Shown piece by piece: positions 19,544 to 27,922 of a stretch of DNA of 64,000 bases. The notes under the pieces were generated by a model. That model searched no databases and was not told the DNA's origin. It saw only the letters and a list, made by a program, of their open reading frames with translations. How positions within the stretch are numbered: the stretch's first letter is position 1; each line of letters starts with the position of its first letter. The stretch is from Desulfobaculum xiamenense (GTDB lineage: Bacteria; Desulfobacterota; Desulfovibrionia; Desulfovibrionales; Desulfovibrionaceae), in NCBI RefSeq assembly GCF_011927665.1, contig NZ_JAATJA010000001.1:1159019-1223018 (forward strand), read 5' to 3'. A program made the position numbers and the translations under genes.

Positions 19544-19568
19544 GGCCCGCACGCGGCGCGTGCGGGCC
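19544..19568 (+). other. Strong intergenic hairpin between the PfpI and radical SAM genes
   Basis: A perfect 11-base-pair inverted repeat (GGCCCGCACGC / GCGTGCGGGCC) with a three-base loop ends three bases before the GGAGG of the next gene. There is no T run. It could be a processing or stabilising element, or could limit readthrough. Function inferred. Confidence 0.45.
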
Positions 19569-19581
19569 ATCGGAGGACCAG

Positions 19582-20523
19582 ATGACACCGTTCGCCAGGC
19601 ACCTCGACCAGCGTCTCACGGCACAGGACATCGAAGTCCTGCAAGTCAACATGGGCCTTCGCTGCAACCTCGCCTGCCACACCTGCCATCTCGAATGCTC
19701 ACCGGGGCGCAGGGAGATCATGGGCTGGAGCGTGCTCGAAAGCGTCATCGCCGCGGCGGACGCACTGCGCCCGGCGCTGGTGGACATCACCGGCGGCGCA
19801 CCGGAGCTCAACCCAAACATCAAGCGCTTCATCCGCATCCTGCGCGGCACGCACCCCGTACAGGTCCGCACGAACCTCATGGGCATGACCATCGACGGGC
19901 TCGACGACCTCCCGGACTTCTTCGCGCTGCACAAGGTCCGCCTCGTAGCCTCGCTGCCCTGCTCGCTCGACGAGGCCGCCGTGCGCGAACACGGCAACGG
20001 CCTGTACAGAAGCAGCATCGACGTGCTCAAGCGCCTCAACCAGCTCGGCTACGGGCACGACGAAGCCCTCGGGCTGGACATCGTGTTCAACCATCCCCTC
20101 GGCCCCTACCACCAGCCAGGCCAGCGCGCTCTGGCCGAGGCCTGCAAACGCGAACTCGACGAACGCTTCGGCATCACGGTGAACAGGCTGTTCACCATCA
20201 CCAACGTTCCCCTGAACCGCTATCTCGAACTGCTTCGCGTCCACGACATGGAGGACGAATACATGCAGCTCGCGGAATCGTCCTTCAACGCGACGAATCT
20301 GCCGGGGCTCATGTGCCGCCATCAGGTGAACGTGGGTTGGGACGGCACCCTCTACGATTGTGACTTCAATCAGGCCCTCGGCCTGCCCACGAACCACGGA
20401 GCACCCTGCCACATCAGCCAGTTCGACGCGGAACTCCTCCGAGGGCGTTCCATCGTCACGGGGCCGCACTGCTTTGCGTGCACCGCGGGCATCGGCTCGG
20501 CGTGCAGCCGCGCCCTCAGTTGA
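19582..20523 (+). CDS. arsS: ArsS-like radical SAM/Cys-rich protein
   Basis: A 313-residue radical SAM enzyme. The cluster motif is C28-x3-C32-x2-C35, followed by DITGGAPELNPN. The C-terminal Cys-rich domain (DUF3641 type) contains MCRHQVNVGWDGTLYDCDFN and HCFACTAGIGSACS. This layout is that of the arsenosugar biosynthesis radical SAM protein family, named for a role in making dimethylarsinoylriboside, but many family members lie outside arsenic operons. No arsM or other ars gene is in this window, so the substrate is open. GGAGG lies five bases before the ATG. Confidence 0.8.
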   Translation: MTPFARHLDQRLTAQDIEVLQVNMGLRCNLACHTCHLECSPGRREIMGWSVLESVIAAADALRPALVDITGGAPELNPNIKRFIRILRGTHPVQVRTNLMGMTIDGLDDLPDFFALHKVRLVASLPCSLDEAAVREHGNGLYRSSIDVLKRLNQLGYGHDEALGLDIVFNHPLGPYHQPGQRALAEACKRELDERFGITVNRLFTITNVPLNRYLELLRVHDMEDEYMQLAESSFNATNLPGLMCRHQVNVGWDGTLYDCDFNQALGLPTNHGAPCHISQFDAELLRGRSIVTGPHCFACTAGIGSACSRALS

Positions 20524-20809
20524 CGCTAGCGGCCCGCAGCGCCACACCATCCAGACGGCGCAGGCTCGTTCCCCACAGGGAAACGCGCCCCCTTTGCATC
20601 GTCACGCCGCCGACATGGTGTAGAAAAAGCAAAAACGGTCATTGACTTCGCCCACCATGTTCGTGCAACGATTCCACGGCGTCATTTTTTTTCGTCACCA
20701 CCAGCACGAGAACGGATGACGCAGCCGACGAATACCGAAATCAAGACCAACAGCCGCATGCCGTGCCCCACGCGCGCTGCGGCATCGACGCTTCGAGGAC
20801 AATCCCTTC

Positions 20810-21850
20810 ATGAACAGACTGACGACATACGCGCTTCTCTGCATGGCGCTTCTCTCCCTCGTCGCATGCGGCGACAACGGCAACGAACAGCCCACCGACA
20901 CGCCCGAGACCCCGCAGGCGGTCAACGTCCGAGTGATCACCGTGGAGCCGCAACCGCTCCTCGACATCCTGACCCTGCCCGGCCAGACGGAACCCGTGGC
21001 CGACGTACGCGTGGCCGCCGAGCGGGCGGGCGCGGTGGAATGGATGGGCGTGGAACGCGGCGACGCCGTGACCAAGGGCCAGCCGCTGGCCCGCATCGAC
21101 GCGACAACACTTGCCGCCGCGCGTGACCGCGCCCGTGCGGACCTGCGCCTCGCCACCGCCAAGGCCGAACGGCGGCGGGAACTCTTCGAGAGCAAGGTCC
21201 TCGCCCGCGAGGAACTCGACAACGCCCAGACCGAACTGACCCTCGCCCGCGCCACCCTGCGCGAGGCCGAGGCCGAATACGCCAAGGGAGAAGTCTCCGC
21301 GCCCATTTCCGGCGTCATCGACGAGCTGCACGTGGATGCGGGCGAATACGTCAACGAGGGCGAACCCGTGGCCGACATCGTGGACGTCTCCGTCATCCGC
21401 ATCATCGTGGACGTGCCGGAACTGGACGTGCGCTTCCTGCACAGCGGCGACAGCGCCCGCGTGCGCGTGGACGCATGGCCGGACCGCACGTGGGACGGCC
21501 GCATCGACTTCATCGCCAGCAAGGCCGACGCCGACACCCGCACCTTCCGCGTGCGCGTGGTGGTGGCCAATGCCGACGCCGCCATCCGCCCCGGCATGAT
21601 GGCCCGCGTCTCCATGGTCCGCCGCGAGATTCCAGACGCCATCACCGCGCCGCTCTCCGTGCTTCTGGACCGCAACGGCGAGCGCATCCTCTACGTCGAG
21701 AAGGACGGCGTGGCGCACGCCCGCATCATCACCCCCGGCGTGCTCGACGGCGGAACGGTCCAGATTCTCGAAGGCCTTGACGCGGGCGACAGACTCATCG
21801 TCAGCGGTCAGGCCATGGTCGAAGAAGGAACGCGGGTGAACGTGCAATGA
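20810..21850 (+). CDS. RND efflux periplasmic adaptor (membrane fusion) lipoprotein
   Basis: A 346-residue membrane fusion protein. The N-terminus is a lipoprotein signal with lipobox LVAC around residue 19. Barrel-sandwich halves (VAAERAGAVEWMGVERGDAVTKGQPLARID and APISGVIDELHVDAGEYV, each split across the hairpin), an alpha hairpin at about 100-150 and beta-barrel/proximal domains follow. It would connect the inner-membrane pump to an outer-membrane channel. It ends in an ATGA overlap with the RND permease gene. No TolC gene is adjacent; the nearest is at 37954. A GAGGA ten bases upstream supports the start. Confidence 0.9.
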   Translation: MNRLTTYALLCMALLSLVACGDNGNEQPTDTPETPQAVNVRVITVEPQPLLDILTLPGQTEPVADVRVAAERAGAVEWMGVERGDAVTKGQPLARIDATTLAAARDRARADLRLATAKAERRRELFESKVLAREELDNAQTELTLARATLREAEAEYAKGEVSAPISGVIDELHVDAGEYVNEGEPVADIVDVSVIRIIVDVPELDVRFLHSGDSARVRVDAWPDRTWDGRIDFIASKADADTRTFRVRVVVANADAAIRPGMMARVSMVRREIPDAITAPLSVLLDRNGERILYVEKDGVAHARIITPGVLDGGTVQILEGLDAGDRLIVSGQAMVEEGTRVNVQ

Positions 21851-24800
21851 TCGTCAACCGTTCCGCACTCAAGCGACAGTCCACCGTGCTGGTGCTGCTG
21901 GCGTTCATCGTCACGGCGGGGCTTTCGGCCTACGAGGCCCTGCCGCTGGAATCCAATCCGGACATCACCATCCCCTACATCTTCGTCTCCACGGAGTACG
22001 AGGGCGTTGCGCCGGAGGACATGGAGAAGCTGATCACCATCCCCATCGAGCGCAAGCTACGCGGCCTCAAGGATGTGGAGGAGATCAAGTCCACGTCGGT
22101 CGATGGCTCGTCCGTCATCTCCATCAAGTTCCTGCCCCGCGTGGACATCGACGACGCACTCCAGAAGGTGCGCGACAAGGTCGATCAGGCCAAGCCGGAC
22201 CTGCCGCCCGACCTGCCGGACGATCCCGTCATCATCGAGATGAACTTCTCGGACATGCCCATCATCAACGTGGTGCTCTCCGGGCCGTTCTCGCTCAAGC
22301 GCCTCAAGAGCTTCGCCGACGACATGGAGGACCGCTTCGAGTCCATCCCCGGCGTGCTGGACGCCGAACTCATCGGCGGACTGGAGCGCGAAATCCACGT
22401 GCTTTTCGATCTGGACCGCGTGGCCTTCTACCGCATGCCGTTCTCGGAACTGGTGACCTCGGTGGAAAGCGCCAACGTCAACGTCCCCGGCGGCTCCATG
22501 GACATCGGCACGTCCAAGTACCTCGTGCGCGTGCCGGAAGACTTCCACCACCCATCGGAGATCGATTCCGTGGTGGCCTTCGTGCGCGGGGGCAAGCCCG
22601 TGTACCTGCGCGACGTCGCCGTCATCGCCGATGCCTCGCGCGATCCGCTCTCACGTAGCCGCTTCGACGGCGAAAAGAGCGTGACCATCGCCATCAAGAA
22701 ACGTAGCGGCGAAAACATCATCGACATCGCCGACGAGGTGAAGCGCATCGTGCGCGAGATGGAAACGGAAATGCCGCCCGCCCTGCGCATCGACATCACC
22801 TCCGACCAGTCCAAGGACATCCGGCTCATGGTGGCGGACCTCCAGAACAACATCATCTCCGGCCTCGTACTCGTGCTGGCGGTGGTGTTCGTATTCATCG
22901 GCGGCCGCTCGGCGCTGTTCGTCTCGCTGGCCATTCCGCTGTCCATGCTCATCACCTTCATCCTGCTTCAGGCCTCGGGCGTCACGCTCAACATGGTGGT
23001 GCTCTTCTCGCTCATCCTCGCGCTCGGCATGCTGGTGGACAACGGCATCGTCGTCGTGGAGAACATCTACCGCCACATGCAGAACGGCTCGACTCGGCAA
23101 CAGGCCGCGCTGGCCGCCACCGACGAGGTGGCGTGGCCGGTCATCGCCTCCACGCTGACCACCGTCGGCGCATTCGCACCCATGCTCTTCTGGCCCGGCA
23201 TCATGGGCGAATTCATGAGCTACCTGCCGCTGACGGTCATCATGGCCCTGTCCGGCTCGCTGTTCGTGGCGCTGGTGATCAACCCCGTGCTCTCGGCCCG
23301 CTTCCAGACCATCCGCAAGGAGAACGGCAAGCGCCGCCCCATGGCCCAGCGGGCACTGGACCACGTGCAGAACACCTACGCACGGCTACTGGACTGGAGC
23401 CTCGACCATCGCCTCGTCGTCCTCGGTGTGGCACTGGCCTCACTCGTCACCTCGGCCATGGCCTTCGGCATGTTCGGCAAGGGCGTCGAGTTCTTCCCGG
23501 ACGCGGACCCCAGACGCGCCTTCGTCAACATCAAGGCCCCGGTGGGGACCAACCTCGACGCCTCGGACGCCATCGTCACGCAGGTGGAGCAGGTCGTCTC
23601 CGCCTATCCGGACGTGGTCCACACCATCGAGCAGGTCGGCTCCGAGGGCGGCGATCCGTTCTCGTCCGATGGCTCGGGCACGCACGTCAGCACGGTAACC
23701 ATGGAATTCAAGGACTTCCACGAACGCTCGCGCACCTCGGCGGGCATTGTGGACGAAGTGCGCGGCAAGCTCCTCGCCGCCATCACCGGCGCGGAAATCC
23801 GGGCGGAAAAGGAGCAGGACGGCCCGCCCACCGGAGCGCCCATCAACCTCGAAATCACGGGCCGCGACATCCACGAGCTGGGCCGCATCGTGACCGACAT
23901 CCGCGAGCGCATCCGCACCGTTCCGGGTCTGGTGGACCTGAAGGACAACTTCGTGGAGGGCAAGCCGGAGATCCGCGTGGACGTGGACAAGGAAAAGGCC
24001 GCCATCATGGGCCTTTCCACCGCCGTCATCGCCAATACCGTCAAGGCGGCCATCGGCGGCGTGAAAGCCGGCAGCTACCGCGAGGGCAAGGACGAATACG
24101 ACATCGTTGCCAAGCTCCCAGAAAAGGATCGCACCAGCGTGGAGAGCATCCGCCGCCTCACCGTGTCCGGCCCGGACGGCAAGCCCATCCCGCTGACCAG
24201 CGTGGCCAGCGTGCGCCTCGCCAGCGGTCTCGGCGGCATACAGCACATCGACCAGCAACGCGTGGTGACCATCTCCGCCGACGTCTCAGGACGGCTGGCC
24301 AACGACATCATCGCCGACATCTCCGCCCGGCTGAAGGACTACCAGTGGCCGCGCGGCTACAGCCACGCCTTCACCGGCGAGCAGGAAGAGCAGGCCAAGG
24401 CTTCGGCCTTTCTGGGCAAGGCCTTTGTAGCCGCGCTGTTCATCATCTTCCTCGTACTGGTCACGCAGTTCGACTCGCTGGCCATGCCGCTGGTCATCCT
24501 GACCTCGGTGGTGCTGTCCCTCGTCGGCGTCTTCGTGGGGCTTCTGGTCACTCGCATGCCATTCGGCGTGATCATGACCGGCGTCGGCGTGATTTCGCTG
24601 GCGGGCGTGGTGGTCAACAACGCCATCGTGCTCATCGACTACTTCCAGCAACTCAAGGCCCGGGGTATGGCCGCGCGCGAGGCACTCATGGAGACGGGGC
24701 GCACACGCTTCCGCCCGGTGCTGCTCACGGCCATCACCACCATTCTCGGTCTCATCCCCATGGCCACGGGCGTGAGCTTCGACTTCCTAAACTTCCGCTG

Positions 24801-24981
24801 GGAGGTCGGCAGCGAATCCGCGCAGTGGTGGGGACCGATGGCCGTGGCCGTCATCTTCGGCCTGCTCTTCGCCACGCTGCTCACTCTGGTGGTCGTGCCG
24901 GTGCTGTGCTCCCTCGTGGAGGACGCCCACACCCGCGCGCTCCGCCGCGCAGAGCGCCGCGCGGCAGCGGCCGCGGACTGA
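21847..24981 (+). CDS. RND-family efflux transporter permease
   Basis: A 1044-residue proton-driven pump of the AcrB/MexB superfamily (HAE-type), full length. Twelve membrane helices and two large periplasmic loops are visible. The TM4 motif reads LGMLVDNGIVVVENIYRH, so the usual DD proton-relay pair is DN, a common variant in this superfamily. VVVNNAIVLIDY marks the second half. Translation is coupled to the adaptor gene by the ATGA overlap. The substrate (drugs, bile salts, metals or lipids) cannot be read from the sequence. A strong bidirectional terminator follows. Confidence 0.93.
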   Translation: MIVNRSALKRQSTVLVLLAFIVTAGLSAYEALPLESNPDITIPYIFVSTEYEGVAPEDMEKLITIPIERKLRGLKDVEEIKSTSVDGSSVISIKFLPRVDIDDALQKVRDKVDQAKPDLPPDLPDDPVIIEMNFSDMPIINVVLSGPFSLKRLKSFADDMEDRFESIPGVLDAELIGGLEREIHVLFDLDRVAFYRMPFSELVTSVESANVNVPGGSMDIGTSKYLVRVPEDFHHPSEIDSVVAFVRGGKPVYLRDVAVIADASRDPLSRSRFDGEKSVTIAIKKRSGENIIDIADEVKRIVREMETEMPPALRIDITSDQSKDIRLMVADLQNNIISGLVLVLAVVFVFIGGRSALFVSLAIPLSMLITFILLQASGVTLNMVVLFSLILALGMLVDNGIVVVENIYRHMQNGSTRQQAALAATDEVAWPVIASTLTTVGAFAPMLFWPGIMGEFMSYLPLTVIMALSGSLFVALVINPVLSARFQTIRKENGKRRPMAQRALDHVQNTYARLLDWSLDHRLVVLGVALASLVTSAMAFGMFGKGVEFFPDADPRRAFVNIKAPVGTNLDASDAIVTQVEQVVSAYPDVVHTIEQVGSEGGDPFSSDGSGTHVSTVTMEFKDFHERSRTSAGIVDEVRGKLLAAITGAEIRAEKEQDGPPTGAPINLEITGRDIHELGRIVTDIRERIRTVPGLVDLKDNFVEGKPEIRVDVDKEKAAIMGLSTAVIANTVKAAIGGVKAGSYREGKDEYDIVAKLPEKDRTSVESIRRLTVSGPDGKPIPLTSVASVRLASGLGGIQHIDQQRVVTISADVSGRLANDIIADISARLKDYQWPRGYSHAFTGEQEEQAKASAFLGKAFVAALFIIFLVLVTQFDSLAMPLVILTSVVLSLVGVFVGLLVTRMPFGVIMTGVGVISLAGVVVNNAIVLIDYFQQLKARGMAAREALMETGRTRFRPVLLTAITTILGLIPMATGVSFDFLNFRWEVGSESAQWWGPMAVAVIFGLLFATLLTLVVVPVLCSLVEDAHTRALRRAERRAAAAAD

Positions 24982-25010
24982 CCCGCACCCCGCGCACTCT
25001 CGACATGAAA

Positions 25011-25040
25011 AAAGGGCGCTCCCCATGGGGAGCGCCCTTT
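25011..25040. terminator. Strong bidirectional terminator
   Basis: A perfect 14-base-pair stem (AAAGGGCGCTCCCC pairing with GGGGAGCGCCCTTT) and a two-base loop, with A and T runs on both sides, separates the convergent RND permease and DEAD-box helicase genes. Confidence 0.9.
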
Positions 25041-25065
25041 CATTTGGCATCAGAAGCGGTGCGGA

Positions 25066-26784
25066 CTAGCCACGCTGCTCGTAGGACCGGCCGCGGGATT
25101 CGCCACGGTCGGAGTAGCGCCTGCCGCCCTCGGGGCGGGACGCACCCTCGCCACGACGATTGCCGAAACCGCCACGGGAGGAGAAGTTGCGGGGCTTGCT
25201 GCCGCCATTCTGGCGCGAACGGCGCACCAGCGGCGGAGCACCGGCGGACAGCTTACGGAAGGTCCGCTCGATCAGCTCGGCCTCGCTGTCCGGAACGGTG
25301 AAGATGGAATGGCGAGCCAGAATCTTCACGCCCTGAATGAGGCGAGGATTGATGTGCGACTCGCGGGCCACGCGGTCCACCAGATCGCGCGGGGACACGC
25401 CATCCGCACGACCGGCCGCAAAGAACATCTCGGTGCGGCCGTTGCCGGCGCTGAAGCCGCGCTGCGGCGCATCGTCGATGGTGCGGTAGCGGGAGGGATC
25501 GAGATCGTCCCGGTAGGCCATCTTGAGCACTGCGGCCAGGGCTTCCTCGGGGCTGTTCTCGGCCATCAGCTCGCGAGCGAAGGCTTCGAACGGCTCAAGG
25601 CCACCCTGCTCCAGCGCGGCATTCAGGCCTTCGCGCAGGCGGGTCTTGCGGGCGGTGATGACTTCTTCCACGCAAGGCAGCTTTTCCTTCTCGATGCGGC
25701 CGGAGGCATTGCGCACGATGTAGGTGAGCTTGCGGAATTCGTTGGGCGTGATGATGGTCACCGCGCGGCCGGTGCAACCGGCGCGGCCGGTACGGCCAAT
25801 GCGGTGGACATAGGTCTCGGGGTCCTGCGGGAGGGCGAAGTTGACCACATGGGTCAGCTCCTGCACGTCGATGCCGCGGGCGGCCACGTCGGTGGCCACG
25901 AGCACGGTGACGAGCTTGCGGCGGAACGAGCCGAGGACCTTCTCGCGCTGGGCCTGCGAGGCATCGCCATGCAGACCTTCGGCGGCGTATCCGCGCTCCT
26001 GCAGACGCACGGCCACGTGATCCACGTCGGCACGGGTGCGGCAGAAGACGAGACCGTAGAAGTTCTCACTCGCGTCGATCACGCGGCACAGGGCCTCGAA
26101 GCGGTCACTTTCGGCCACTTCGTGGAAGACCTGCTCGGTCAGCGGCTCCTCGCTCTTTTCGCGGGCCACGCTCACATGCTCGAAGTCGCCCATGTAGCGC
26201 TTGGCAATGCGCAGGATGTCCTGCGGCATGGTCGCGGAGAAGAGCAGCGTGCGTCGCTCGGGGGACGCAGCCGCCATGACGGCCTCGATGTCTTCGATGA
26301 AGCCCATGTTGAGCATCTCATCGGCCTCGTCGAGGACCAGGAAGGAAATCTGGGACAGATCGAGGCTACCGCGCTCGATGTGATCGAGCACGCGGCCGGG
26401 GGTTCCGACGACGATGTCGGCGCCCTGCCGCAGACCCCGGAACTGGGGGCCGAAAGCCTGTCCGCCGTAGATGGGCAGCACGTTCAGGCGCTGGGCGCCC
26501 TTGAGGGATTCGAGTTCCTCTGCCACCTGAATGGCCAGCTCGCGGGTGGGGGCCAGAACAAGAGCCTGCACATGCCCGCTGCCGCCAGCAATCTTCTCGA
26601 GAATGGGCAGACCGAACGCCGCGGTCTTGCCGGTGCCGGTCGCAGCCTGACCGACGATGTCGCGCTCGCCGCCGAGCAATCTGGGAATCACCGCCGCCTG
26701 AATGGGGGTCGGCTCACTGAAACCTTTGCGCGCCAGAGCGTCGCAAATACCATCCGAAAGGCCAAGGGCCTTGAAGCACTCCAT
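25066..26784 (-). CDS. deaD: DEAD-box ATP-dependent RNA helicase (DeaD/CsdA type)
   Basis: A 572-residue RNA helicase for ribosome assembly, mRNA decay or cold adaptation. The Q motif (FSEPTPIQ), Walker A ATGTGKTAAF, DEAD (VLDEADEML), SATMP and the arginine finger motif HRIGRTGRAG are all intact. A DbpA-like RNA-binding domain lies at about residues 425-500, and the tail is Arg/Gly/Ser-rich (SSRGGFGNRRGEG), typical for RNA binding. The gene has a long untranslated region upstream (26785-27267), which for this family often carries temperature control. That is inference here. Confidence 0.93.
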   Translation of the reverse strand: MECFKALGLSDGICDALARKGFSEPTPIQAAVIPRLLGGERDIVGQAATGTGKTAAFGLPILEKIAGGSGHVQALVLAPTRELAIQVAEELESLKGAQRLNVLPIYGGQAFGPQFRGLRQGADIVVGTPGRVLDHIERGSLDLSQISFLVLDEADEMLNMGFIEDIEAVMAAASPERRTLLFSATMPQDILRIAKRYMGDFEHVSVAREKSEEPLTEQVFHEVAESDRFEALCRVIDASENFYGLVFCRTRADVDHVAVRLQERGYAAEGLHGDASQAQREKVLGSFRRKLVTVLVATDVAARGIDVQELTHVVNFALPQDPETYVHRIGRTGRAGCTGRAVTIITPNEFRKLTYIVRNASGRIEKEKLPCVEEVITARKTRLREGLNAALEQGGLEPFEAFARELMAENSPEEALAAVLKMAYRDDLDPSRYRTIDDAPQRGFSAGNGRTEMFFAAGRADGVSPRDLVDRVARESHINPRLIQGVKILARHSIFTVPDSEAELIERTFRKLSAGAPPLVRRSRQNGGSKPRNFSSRGGFGNRRGEGASRPEGGRRYSDRGESRGRSYEQRG

Positions 26785-27267
26785 AATACCTTACCTTTTT
26801 AGGGAAATGAGACTCGAGCAGGACGCGCGTCCATTGGATGGGAATTCGGTCTGAGCGACGGCCGGTGTGGCCCGCTAGCGATGGCGTTCTGCGGCGAGGG
26901 ATGCATTCCCTACACCAATTTTTCGCCAGCGGCAAGCTCCGTCCAAAATCCATGCCGACACGGCATCCACCAAGACATGGCGCGCATTTTCCCGCAACGG
27001 GCCGCCAAGCCTGACAATCCACGCATTTTACGCCGAGGTGCAGTTCTGCATCCCTGCGGCGGCGTGGAAGAAAAAGTTATCAATTGCGTCCGCCGTCATT
27101 GACGTTTCCATTTTCTTTTCAAAAAAGATGGCCCCACGCCAATCCGTTCCCGCGTTCGGCGATCATTCGAAACCGGCACTACAACGTGACGGCCGTGGCC
27201 ACGACATTCGCACCGCAGCCACGGCCCGGAAGATTCGCCCGCACTGCTCGCACAGGCGCACGCATCA
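26785..27267. other. 483-base intergenic region upstream of the helicase gene
   Basis: I see no gene here. The part at 27060-27140 is AT-rich and probably holds the helicase promoter, giving a 5' leader of a few hundred bases. An inverted repeat at 27191-27226 (GGCCGTGGC / GCCACGGCC) could mark the end of the upstream cytochrome transcript but lacks a T run. Confidence 0.4.
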
Positions 27268-27918
27268 TCAGAAACGTTCCGTCTTGCGTTCCCATTCCTG
27301 CACGGCGTCGGCGTCCTCCACTTCCTCCCAGCCGGTGAACATGGCCGTAATGTGCGCCCAGACGCTATGGCCGGTGGTCGTCATGTAGACATGAATGACG
27401 ATGAAAGCCACGAGCGCGAAGGCCAGCGCCGTATGCACGAAGGCCAACCCGTCGAGGCTCAGAACTCCGGTCAGCCCAAGCGCGGGCCAGTCGTTGAAGA
27501 ACATGTAGAGCAGGCCAGACCCCATCTGCACCGGCAGAAGCAGCGCGGCAAGAGACAGATAGGTCAGCCGCTGCAAGGGATTGTGCTTGGCGCGGGTGGT
27601 CTTGGGCACGGGATGCGCCTCGCCCCGGAAGATGCCGATTGCGTAATAGCGTGCCACCTCGATGACCTTGCGCGTGGTGGGCACGTACTGCCGCCATTCT
27701 CCTGTGGTAATGATCCAGAACACGATGAAGGCCCACAGCACCACCCAACTCCACGCGCAAAACTCATGAATGTCGTGGGCGCGCTCGAAGCCAAACAAGG
27801 TGAAGGAGCCGTGCAGCTCGAAGCCCGTAAGCGCGAGGACCGAGATCAGCGCCGCCTGCGCCCAGTGCCAGAAGCGCTCGAACCGCGTATAGAGATACAT
27901 CTTCTCCATGGCTTTCAT
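27268..27918 (-). CDS. b-type cytochrome, membrane subunit
   Basis: A 216-residue integral membrane protein with four to five helices and histidines placed for two b haems (RFWHWAQAAL, HDIHEFCAWSW, FVHTALAFA, IHVYMTTTGH). It resembles the cytochrome b subunits of [NiFe] hydrogenase, formate dehydrogenase and tetrathionate-reductase-like systems and would exchange electrons between the quinone pool and its partner. It begins four bases after the stop of the octaheme cytochrome gene and is probably its membrane partner. AGGAG seven bases before the ATG supports the start. Confidence 0.82.
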   Translation of the reverse strand: MKAMEKMYLYTRFERFWHWAQAALISVLALTGFELHGSFTLFGFERAHDIHEFCAWSWVVLWAFIVFWIITTGEWRQYVPTTRKVIEVARYYAIGIFRGEAHPVPKTTRAKHNPLQRLTYLSLAALLLPVQMGSGLLYMFFNDWPALGLTGVLSLDGLAFVHTALAFALVAFIVIHVYMTTTGHSVWAHITAMFTGWEEVEDADAVQEWERKTERF

Positions 27919-27922
27919 GGCG

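Noticed and set aside
23133-25301. A 722-codon plus-strand frame inside the RND permease gene
   Set aside because: It is an alternative frame of a certain gene, with an Arg/His/Gly-rich product and no motif.
27191-27226. Inverted repeat GGCCGTGGC / GCCACGGCC considered as a terminator for the cytochrome cluster
   Set aside because: There is no T run after the stem and the loop is long, so I could not support a terminator call.
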